NCBI GenBank assembly: GCA_036785325.1
Contig: JAXIVH010000013.1
Span: 125,001-189,000, forward strand
From: Urophycis tenuis
Taxonomy: Eukaryota; Chordata; Actinopteri; Gadiformes; Phycidae
Reading direction: 5' to 3'
DNA length: 64,000 bases
Under the pieces are notes generated by a model that saw only the letters and a program-made list of their open reading frames with translations, did not search any database and was not told the DNA's origin. Below, piece after piece: positions 54,874 through 64,000 of the stretch. Position 1 is the stretch's first letter. Each line of letters opens with the position of its first letter. Position numbers and translations under genes: made by a program.

Positions 54874-57800
54874 ATGACCCCTGAAGTGGAAGTGAATCTG
54901 GAGATGGTTCCCATGTTTAAGGGCCAGAAGACGCAGAACGTAGTCTTCCTACTGGACACGTCGGAGAACATGAAGGGTGTCCTGGACTCTGCCAAGCACC
55001 TGTTGATTCAGGCTCTTCTGGCCCGCTCTTCTTATAGAGAGTCTCTCTTCAACATCATGGCCTTCTCCAACAAGGTGATGACACACGAGTCATTGATTAC
55101 ACACAGCACATATCTCCCCCACTTTAAGATATTCAGTTTTTGTTTAAAAATAGAATGTTTTCAGAAAATTGTCATAAGAATCCATTGGAAAGTATCAATT
55201 TCCAGTTAGAAAATCTCATTGAAATGGACAGAAAAGCATATGGTTGGTTGAGTATGAAAGGGCGTTCTGAGCAGGGAGAAGGTCAGAACCCTGAATGTTC
55301 TCCCTCACCTGCTGGCTTTGTGCCACAGAGCTGAGTGGGCATGAGCCCAACGTCTTCAATGGTTGTATTATAGTATAGTATAGTGGTTGTATTATAGTAT
55401 AGTATAGTGGTTGTATTATAGTATAGTATAGTGGTTGTATTATAGTGTAGTATAGTGGTTGTATTATAGTATAATATAGTGGTAGTATTATAGTATAGTA
55501 TAGTGGTTGTATTATAGTATAGTATAGTGGTAGTATTATAGTATAATATAGTGGTAGTATTATAGTATAGTATAGTGGTTGTATTATAGTATAGTATAGT
55601 GGTAGTATTATAGTATAGTATAGTGATTGTATTATAGTATAATATAGTGGTTGTATTATAGTATAGTATAGTAGTTATATTATAGTATAGTATAGTGGTT
55701 GTATTATAGTATAGTATAGTGGTTGTATTATAGTATAGTATAGTTGTTGTATTATAGTATAGTATAGTGGTTGTATTATAGTATAATATAGTGGTTGTAT
55801 TATAGTATAGTATAGTGGTAGTATTATAGTATAGTATAGTGGTTGTATTATAGTGTAGTATAGTGGTTGTATTATAGTATAGTATAGTGGTTGTATTATA
55901 GTATAATATAGTGGTAGTATTATAGTATAGTATAGTGGTTGTATTATAGTATAGTATAGTGGTAGTATTATAGTATAATATAGTGGTAGTATTATAGTAT
56001 AGTATAGTGGTTGTATTATAGTATAGTATAGTGGTAGTATTATAGTATAGTATAGTGGTTGTATTATAGTATAATATAGTGGTTGTATTATAGTATAGTA
56101 TAGTAGTTGTATTATAGTATAGTATAGTGGTTGTATTATAGTATAGTATAGTGGTTGTATTATAGTATAGTATAGTTGTTGTATTATAGTATAGTATAGT
56201 GGTTGTATTATAGTATAATATAGTGGTTGTATTATAGTATAGTATAGTGGTAGTATTATAGTATAGTATAGTGGTAGTATTATAGTATAGTGGTTGTATT
56301 ATAGTGTAGTATAGTGGTTGTATTATAGTATAGTATAGTGGTAGTATTATAGTATAATATAGTGGTTGTATTATAGTATAGTATAGTGGTTGTATTATAG
56401 TGTAGTATAGTGGTTGTATTATAGTGTAGTATAGTGGTTGTATTATAGTGTAGTATAGTGGTTGTATTATAGTGTAATATAGTGGTTGTATTATAGTATA
56501 GTGGTTGTATTATAGTACAGTATAGTGGTAGTATTATAGTATAGTATAGTGGTTGTATTATAGTATAGTATAGTGGTAGTATTATAGTATAGTATAGTGG
56601 TTGTATAATAGTGTAGTATAGTGGTTGTATTATAGTGTAGTATAGTGGTTGTATTATAGTATAGTATAGTGGTTGTATTATAGTGTAGTATAGTGGTTGT
56701 ATTATAGTGTAGTATAGTGGTTGTATTATAGTGTAGTATAGTGGTTGTATTATAGTGTAGTATAGTGGTTGTATTATAGTGTAGTGGTGTATTTACTGCA
56801 ATGGAAGCTTCGCCCAATTTCTGGGCGCAGATCCCGAGGGGGGCGGAGTCGACATGGCCCTCCCTTGTCAATTACTTCTAAATCAATTATGTAATTGAAA
56901 AAATAGATATAAATAAAGAATATGCTGACTCCACTTTTTAAATAATATATGTTTTCAAATAACGAATTGTGCTGCATATGTGGATGTGTGGCTCAGTAAA
57001 ATAGGTAAATATGAAAAGTGATAAATTAATGAATGAATGAAATGATTAATGTATATAGATTTGAAGCTACTGGCTATGTCTCTGTTACAACAGATCATTT
57101 GATATAGTGACATTATGACATAATGCATTGATTGCACATTGAGATACCATCATGGCCACATCCTTTTAGCAAATGTGTCCTGGGCCACATTGAAGGGTTG
57201 CCTACTGACGTCCCCTATCCAAGCAAATGTACATACATACTCATTTGCACACCAACAGGTAGGTGCACATGTGGGTGGCTATGGCTCCGGCACTATCCCT
57301 TTGCCCTCGTTGGCAAAGGTGTCCCTCTGCGGTGAATACCTTGTGTCATTAATGAGCATATCAGGTTAAACATTTTGCTTAGGAATGTCTCTTAAGGACG
57401 CTACCGACATCGGGAAGAGTCATATGTAGATATATGAGTCGGGCAAATTGCTCGTGCACGCAAGTATGCCTTGCAGACGTTGGGGAATTGAGCCTTCCAT
57501 GCCTTTGGGCTGGGAGTTTGTATGTAAAGGGACTTTTTGAAACATGCCACATATCACCTGCAGATGATTTGTCATCTTGCTCACGGATGCCCAGACCATA
57601 CCATAGGCACCGCCCATCCCAGCCTCACACGTACATCCTTCATGTCCCAACTTCAGCCCAAACCACAGCAACATAGAAGCCTAGGTATTTGATACAGGTT
57701 ACTGTATGGTTTCCAGGTAAACCGCTGGTCCCAGCACATGCTCCCCTGCACGCCCCACACTGTGTATGAGGCTCTGTCCTGGCTGCACTCGCTCACGTGT

Positions 57801-60800
57801 GCTCCTGGAGGTGACCTCCTGGCAGCGCTGTGCGCGGCGCTGACGGACCCCGACTGCAGCGCCGTCCATGTGGTCACCAACGAGCTCCCACGCCACACGG
57901 AGGCGGTCGTCCACGCCATGCTCACCGTTGCAGATGGGCGGATGGTGAATGTCTTCTACCTGTTGGATCATTCAAGCCCACAGTTCAACCGCCTAGTGCA
58001 AGATTCCCTGCGGTGTCCGGCTCTCGCCACTAGAGGAAGCTGTTATCTGATTCCAGTTGGGAGCAATGGGGTGCTTATGGGAAAGGTATGTTTTATTTAG
58101 ACTTCGATGACGGTGTTTTTTTTCTTTTTTGAGTCCGATGTTTAAGAAACAGTGTAGTTATGAAAACTCACCACAGTAAGCCATAAACAAAGGTTTCTCC
58201 TGTTGACAGGCAATTCCATTCCACATGAATGAGAGCCACAAGTCAGTGTCCACCCCCTGTCCTGTGAAGTCTGTCAGTCCATCCATCCACACTCCAAACC
58301 AACACGTGTCTCATTCATTATACAGGTTGGTTCAAACTGCGTGGACATGTCTCAGTTATTTTTGTAATCAAAACCACAAGAACAATGTCAACAGCTGGCT
58401 GTATACATGAATCAATAAAGGGCCTCTCATTTAGCACAAGCTCTGAGGGTGATATTACATACTGTACCTCCACTGGGGAGTTGATCCATCTGTCAAACAT
58501 CTGGGGTGGCTTTCCACTCCCACTTGTCACAAATGGATAGATTTTTTGATTTTCAAATGGGTTGTATGATGACACAGCTGGTGATAAAATAAAGGCCTTC
58601 CTGTAAATGTGTTTACGTTGATATTTATATAATTTAGGCGGAAATTCAAAAAAGGGGGCGGTAGTTTAAAGGGCACACTAGGGACTGTTTGTTTCAACCA
58701 AATTACAACTCCTTATATTGAATCTGGGTTTGCTCACCCAGGTGCAGACTGGGTAATCACCTCATCACATCCTGTTTGCCATGTGACCTGACACAACACA
58801 GCAGCAGCAGCATGGGGTACTTCCCTGGTTGTCGAGTGTTGGCCAGGAGACAGCAGGATGGCATTTACTACCTGGGTACCTTAGTCCAAGAAGTAGGTGA
58901 AACAGGTGGAAAAAAAGCTGTACTCAACACTTACACTCATAACAATCATAGAATTTACAGGTAAGTACTATGTAATATGTGACCAAGTCAGCACCAAGTC
59001 ATTCATGAGCAGGTAGGTACTATGTCATTTGGCAGCCGCTCTTATCCAAAGTGGCAGTGAATTGACATGCCAGTAATGACCAGGTACGCTGGGCTCTATC
59101 TTGCCTATAGGTCAGTGATACAGCTTGGTGATTGATACCAGTGCTTTTTGTCTGGAGGTCTAACACCCTAGCAAAGATACTGACCCGACTCTTCATGACA
59201 TGACTCAAGTTCAAGTTTCTGTATTTATCTCATACTCAGAATGATAAGTATAGCGTTCAGTAAAATAACTTGTGAAGTTATGACCACCATTGCACCAATC
59301 TTGCCCCTCAATCGACCATACTGTTTCCTTTCACCATACCAAGTGCCGAGTCGGCCTTTGGTTGGTTGAGTTGGACCATCTAGAAAGCTCCTCTCCAGTC
59401 TCCATGCAGCGGCTGCAGCTGGTGTGCTCCTTAGACTTGATCCAGCACACAGGGGCACATGAGAACCGGCTGGCACCCGGGGACGCAGTCCTGTCGCCGT
59501 GGGAACCGGGTGTGAGGAGATACGGGCCGGGGGTGGTGACTGTGAATGAGCACGAGGACTCGCTGAGTGGTAAGTGGGAAGAGGGGCTAACCAGGGTGTG
59601 TACTGAGGTGCAGTCATTTGTATTTCATTGTTGCTGTGGGGTTTTCTCCCACCTGGACCGCCCATGCTAAGAATGCATGCATCAATGTGTAAAGTATAAA
59701 CTGATAAGCCTGTCTCAATACTAAACATCCTGGATGTAGTTGTTTTAAATATAATTCAAACTGCCACTAGTAACATAGTTTTTTGAGAAGTCATTAACAG
59801 TTCACCTTTTTGTTTTTCATTACCATCTAGTTATTTAGCAGACACTTTTATAGACACGGATGCCTACTGGTAGACAGAACACTCAGAACCCTTCAGCTGT
59901 TAGTCAAACCCCCTAACCACTAAACTACCTACACCCCTTTACAAGCATACCTTATGTTTATGATGCGTATGCTAGTTGCTAACCTTGCTGACAGATCCCA
60001 CTTTCCTACATGGAGTAGCTGATGGCGAGACAAGCCTCAGGGTGCGGATGTGGAGTGGATACGTGGCTCTGGTGCCCAGGTCTCTGGTGGTCCCCATCCC
60101 ATCCTCTGACTACAGCAGGCTTGTCCAGGAGCTCCGGGAGCTCCAGCAGGGAGTCATGGCGTCGACACACAGCTGGCCATGCACCACAGCCCCTCCCTGT
60201 GCTTACCTAAGGGGCTGCCAATCAATACCTGCCACTTGTTATTGCCATGCCATCTCATGCCCCCGGCTGTCCACGTGTGCCTGCGACCGTGGGAGCGGGG
60301 ATGAATACAAGAGGGCAGAGTTGGAGAAGGAGGCAAATCTCATGTTTGAGAACCTCACTGCTACAGAGATGGCGAGAAGCAAGTCCTCTCTTGCCATGGC
60401 TGAGGGGGTGACCATCGTGGTGTCACCTCCTCGGGTCAGGCCCAAGGGAGACCAGAGCAAACCTCCATGGAGGTACTGGAAGAGGAGCACTCCTGAACCG
60501 CAACATAGGAAGCCAGGTGAGGAGGTTCAGTCACCTCTTACATACCCATGTCCTCCTTCAGGAGCCACCATTTTACCACCAGATAAGTTGATTAGCTATT
60601 GTAAAATCTGAAGACTGTGACATCAAATTTGGGAGTGTCCACGGGTGATGGACAGATCACTAGACCTTGTGACTTCACAAAGGGGGGGGAGAGATTTGGA
60701 AATGGCTAATGAACAAGGCACCTGACGGTAAAACGCGTCTGATTGAAAAAAAGCCAAATATCCAAATAGCATTTTGAGTGCAGCTACTCCCAGAAAAGCC

Positions 60801-61082
60801 CTTGTAGTTCCATGTTTCATGGAACTACTCCTGAGTATATTTGCTTCTCTACATAATCCAGGGATGCCAGTGCCCAGAGGAGCGTCACAGCCTGCACGGC
60901 TCAGCTTCCCCGTGCTCCAGGTCAAGCAGTCACCCAATCACAACTCAGTGTTTAAGACAATTGCTGTTTCTGTCGGGAGAGCAGATATCAGAGAAGTCTT
61001 TGAAGGGACTCACTTCAAACCAAGACCACCTGCTCTGTCTAAAACGAATGCAGCTACCTCTGTTCACCTGAGGATGAATTGA
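54874..61082 (+). CDS. C11orf16-like protein with N-terminal VWA domain
   Basis: Seven exons join in frame to 583 codons plus stop: 54874-55074, 57717-58085, 58210-58325, 58802-58905, 59351-59569, 59995-60516, 60862-61082. Exons 1-2 encode a von Willebrand A fold: VVFLLDTSENMKGVLDSAK with a MIDAS-like DTSEN, FNIMAFSNKVNRWSQH and VHVVTNELP / MVNVFYLLD. Exon 4 starts a Tudor-like DUF4537 region (YFPGCRVLARRQQDGIYYLG). Exon 5 has LAPGDAVLSPWEPGVRRYGP, matching human C11orf16 (ALWEPGQQQYGPGTV). Exon 6 has a Cys-rich stretch and PPWRYWKRSTPEPQHRKPG, matching WRYWKRNGPEP in human. Human C11orf16 (467 residues) lacks the VWA part. The function is unknown. The exon 4 donor and exon 5 acceptor are chosen by phase and alignment; a strong CAG|GTAAGT at 58961 may be an alternative donor. 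An in-frame ATG at 54838 exists, but an acceptor (CTGCAG, ending 54870) separates it from 54874. Confidence 0.88.
55355..56785. repeat. 24-bp minisatellite with 432-bp higher-order repeat
   Basis: About 60 copies of GTTGTATTATAGTATAGTAT plus AGTG fill the intron that splits the VWA domain. Variants (GTAGT, AATATAG, GTGTAG) are ordered. The rare forms TAGTAGTT (near 55670 and 56102) and TAGTTGTTG (55741 and 56173) recur exactly 432 bp apart, that is 18 units. Minus-strand frames reading Asn/Thr/Ile/Leu repeats are artefacts. Confidence 0.96.
56790..57716. other. VWA-gene intron 1, right part
   Basis: No recognised exon or element between the minisatellite and exon 2. Confidence 0.5.
58400..58600 (-). 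repeat. Interspersed repeat, copy 1
   Basis: Read on the minus strand, CAAAAAATCTATCCATTTGTGACAAGTGGGAGTG resembles stretches at 60560-60720 (TGTGACATCAAATTTGGGAG) and 62940-63020 (TTTGTGACATCACAAATTGG). It is a degraded family that I cannot name. Confidence 0.55.
59020..59080 (-). repeat. SINE tail fragment
   Basis: CATTTGGCAGCCGCTCTTAT and CCAAAGTGGCAGTGAATTGA form a diverged SINE tail in reverse orientation, within the C11orf16-like gene. Confidence 0.6.
59825..59935 (-). mobile_element. Degenerate SINE
   Basis: The tail (TTTAGCAGACACTTTTATAG) and an opposing tRNA-like head (complement GGTAGTTTAGTGGTTAGGGG) are both present, in the intron before exon 6 of the C11orf16-like gene. Confidence 0.65.
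60560..60720 (+). repeat. Interspersed repeat, copy 2
   Basis: TTTTACCACCAGATAAGTTG and TGTGACATCAAATTTGGGAG match the copy at 62940-63020. It lies in the last intron of the C11orf16-like gene. Confidence 0.6.
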
Positions 61083-61344
61083 TCCTGATAAACAACACTC
61101 TGATTCTGTATGATTGATTTGTAAGACTGTTGTGAGATGTAACTAATGCACAAAGTAATGAAGATATTTTGAATAACCTTGTCTTTCTGTTTCCTGTAGC
61201 TGCTCTGCACCCTGTCAGGTATTTCTAATCTATGTGGACCCACAGTTTTTTCTAGTGTATGCTGTAATTGTTTAATTGCCAAATTATTAAATGCAGTGTA
61301 ATGCAAATGTACCACGACTCAAACAAGTACAAATAAGAATACTC

Positions 61345-61350
61345 TTTATT
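61345..61350 (-). terminator. akip1 distal poly(A) signal candidate
   Basis: AATAAA on the minus strand, about 460 bp after the akip1 stop. A proximal AATAAA lies at 61790-61795, 15 bp after the stop. Confidence 0.4.
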
Positions 61351-61809
61351 GTAAAACTCTGATTGGCACACATTGGCAGTGTGTGAATATTGTGCAAATT
61401 CAAGAGGCCCTGAGGAGAAAACAAGAATTTAAATAACTCAGGTCAAGTAAAATACTGTGCACATGTGGAATCCCATTAAGCAGCAGATACATACAGCAAT
61501 GTGTATTAATTAATACAAGAGATCAAAACTGGACAATATACAGTAGAGACAAGCTAAAGGACCCATATTTCATTGCTGGGTGTGCAGCTGATTATCTATT
61601 ATACTGTATTTTGAGTATGGTGTGTGTAGTCACTAGAAATGACATCACTCGTTGGTAGGCTGGTAGGCTGACTCATCATCATTAATCTGGATGGACACCC
61701 ACATCTTGGGTGGACACATCACAGCTTGTCATCTAATATAGTGGTCCTTTGGGGGGCAGGCGAAATGGAAATGGAGTCGATGGCATAGTTTTATTGTGTT
61801 CTGTGACAA

Positions 61810-64000
61810 TCAAAAGTGAACCAAGTGGTCAGGAGAGGGTGAGAGGTCAAAGTTGAGTGTGATACTATCTCCGGCTTGGAGGCTGACCCTCTGGGTCTGC
61901 TGCTGGGCATGAGGCATGGCAGCTGTGATGGTGTAAGACCCTGGAGACACCTCAATGTGGAAGTCTTCACTTGATAAAGAGCCGTCCTGAAGAGAACAAC
62001 AATAACCACACCTGAATTATTTAAAATGGCTGCTGTGTAAATGTTCAATATCGTTGTGTTCGTCTGGAAATCTATCTTTTGCTTCCAAACACATATTTGC
62101 ACTTGAATGCATCTACCAGTTAATGACAGCGAAAGTCAACCTACACCTGGAAGGTGTCCATCATCCATCCAGCTCCTATGTCAATAATGGTGGTCAATAA
62201 TGGGTAGATTTCTAAATGGTTTGTAATGGCCATCACCATGGTCAAATAGGGGCCCTTCAACAAACTGACCATACTAAAAAGGAAACAGTCATGCTTGGCG
62301 ATTTTCAATCAAAAGGGGACACAGCTTAAACATTGTAGCTTTTTAGACCTTAAGGCAAATATATTGGTTATATAGCTCATAGCCCCCCCACACATTGTTA
62401 ATATACTATATATTATGTTGATGTGTATTTTGGCATAGTTCTAAGGTAGGTATATTAATTAGTCAAAAGCATATGCCCTTGTGCAGTGTATTGTTGTTGA
62501 GAGGCTGTAAAATATAGGTTTGTTTGTCAATGTTTATAGTGGCTGGCCGGGAGAGGCAGAATTCCCCTGTGTTCGATACCTTCCACGATAACAGAGGAAC
62601 AGGAATGTCCCATAATGAAATACATAGAAGCATAGTGCTGTGGGGTGGAGTATCAAAGGAATATTCACTGCTTCATATCTCAGTGCAGGGCATCGTGCGG
62701 CGTAGTGTGTTGTTCTAAAGATACAGCTATAGGAACACTTGTTTGTCTTTATATTAGGCTGTTGTGCTGTGACGAAGGGCCTTACTTGTTTCCAGGTTGG
62801 TGGTCTGTGTGTGTGAAACCTGGACCCATGGGTTCTTTCAGCTTCACTGTACTCAGAGTAGTGGGTCAGCCTTTGGAAATTCTAGAGCACATACAGTAGA
62901 ACTCACTCACTGGTCACCCATTTTAAGGCCCCCCCCCCCCTTTTTTACCACCAGATGATATGTCAATGGACAATTTCAAAATCTATAACTTTGTGACATC
63001 ACAAATTGGGAGTGTTGTTGAGAGTTCATTGGTGGACTGTGTCAACTGGTTGGCTCTGTTCTGTCCATCATATTGTAGCGTTTGCGCCCAACAATGCGGA
63101 CTAACTAGCACGAGTCCAAGGGACAGTGACACTTTCTATTGTGATGTCACCAAGGGACATATTTTAAAATGGCTCAACAACAACAATACGCATAAAATCG
63201 GAGGTTTGGGCGTGACATTGGATGTTTTTTTTTTGTGTGCAAATGCTAGGCTAGCATTAAAATTTTAATCCGTCAAAAAACAATGTTAGCAGTGCCATGA
63301 GTTACAGTTGACAACATTGTTATTAGACTCATTGTCCTTAACGCCAGAGCAGGGCAGGCCATGCCGACCTGTACTACAGTATACAGTGTATCGTATAGGA
63401 AGCACACACAGGGGGCAAGTAGAAGAAAAGACGCAAACATTTTCGGAAACAAATGAAAAATGGCTTCATTGCGTACATATTTTTTCTATTTTTATCTATA
63501 TCATGGTATTGACGTTATTCAACTAAAAGTAACCCCAATATGGACCTAAGGGAGCTAATTTTTCATTTTGTATTTAATGTCCATACATCGATCGAACAGT
63601 AGTAGCATAGGCTACACTGGCAAAAAAATAACTCGTATTATAATAACATATCCTACATGGCATATCGGTCACAGCTGGAAGACAATTCAACAGTGCCCCC
63701 TCACCATGCATTGGTGTGTTGTCTGAGCCATGAACGCTCCAATTGTTTCAAAGGCTTCGTCGAGATTTGCAGACCTGTGTGTTCTCTGCAAAGCAACACA
63801 AACAACGATATAGCGTAGAGACAATATAGGACAACTTTTCATCAAGCAAATGAGGTGTCATACAAAATAATGGTTATGACACACCTCAAGAGGATTGTGC
63901 CCATCTTCATGGTCCGTGGTGGGTGTAGGTAAGGTGGGATCAGCGTGGGCCCAGTCCACGCCTCGCCTCGCCGCCCGCTCCAGAACCTCCAGACCTCCGA
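61810..64000 (-). CDS. akip1: akip1, A-kinase interacting protein 1 (5' end outside window)
   Basis: AKIP1 binds the PKA catalytic subunit and affects its nuclear retention and NF-kB p65 activity (family knowledge). Three exons are seen. The first, from the right edge to 63885, contains GLEVLERAARRGVDWAHAD (human LALEVLERAKRRAVDW). The second, 63785-63705, has NLDEAFETIGAFMAQTTHQC (human FRTMAEFMDYTSSQC). The last, 61986-61810, has SSEDFHIEVSPGSYTITAAM and ends NFDLSPSPDHLVHF, matching the human C-terminus (KDLYIEVYPGTYSVTVG). All three are phase 0 with GT-AG sites. The middle region (about 65 residues in human, with HVYRYHRGE) was not found between 62000 and 63700, so an exon is unplaced or was lost. 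The start codon is beyond the window. Confidence 0.9.
61990..63700. other. akip1 intron(s) with repeat fragments
   Basis: Contains a copy of the TTTTTTACCACCAGATGATA / TTTGTGACATCACAAATTGG repeat (about 62930-63180) and a poly-C/poly-T run at 62929-62947. I could not find a convincing middle akip1 exon. Confidence 0.5.

Noticed and set aside
54838..54874. Upstream in-frame ATG at 54838 as the start of the C11orf16-like protein
   Set aside because: A splice-acceptor-like CTGCAG ends at 54870 just before the ATG at 54874, so the upstream ATG is probably intronic; not excluded.
56491..56871. Asn/Thr/Ile repeat protein
   Set aside because: It is a periodicity artefact of the 24-bp minisatellite.

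Overview
This is a stretch of a ray-finned (teleost) fish genome. The evidence is spliced vertebrate genes with GT-AG introns, fish-type L2-like LINE remains, tRNA-derived SINEs with a teleost-typical 3' tail, TTAA-flanked inverted-repeat elements and very long micro- and minisatellites. I cannot name the species. The codon-level match to human SWAP70, WEE1, ZNF143, C11orf16 and AKIP1 is clear, and all five lie on human 11p15.4, so the window is a conserved synteny block.

Layout. swap70 (minus strand, 9 exons seen between 26466 and 1096; the last exons lie outside the left edge) fills the first 26 kb, and its introns hold most of the repeats. wee1 (minus, 9 coding exons, 34622 to 28046, 620 codons plus stop) and znf143 (minus, 14 coding exons, 52365 to 35693, 624 codons plus stop) follow head to tail. 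A plus-strand gene homologous to human C11orf16 but with an added N-terminal von Willebrand A (VWA) domain runs from 54874 to 61082. akip1 (minus) enters from the right edge and ends at 61810. I reassembled each gene from exons whose lengths and splice phases join without a break; exon coordinates are in the entries.

The genes do not form a pathway. swap70 encodes a PIP3-binding Rac/actin regulator, wee1 the nuclear CDK1 inhibitory kinase, znf143 a seven-zinc-finger transcription and chromatin-looping factor, and akip1 a PKA/NF-kB modulator. The C11orf16-like protein has no known role.

The most notable non-genic structures are a 3.3-kb, 36-bp minisatellite in swap70 intron 2 with a 900-bp higher-order duplication; a 1.4-kb, 24-bp minisatellite in the middle of the split VWA domain with a 432-bp higher-order duplication; two families of TTAA-flanked inverted-repeat elements; a znf143 intron whose 5' splice site is the first GT of about 66 GT repeats; and a 45-bp-arm near-perfect palindrome in another znf143 intron. 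I saw no CRISPR array, tRNA gene, rRNA gene or clearly new gene system.
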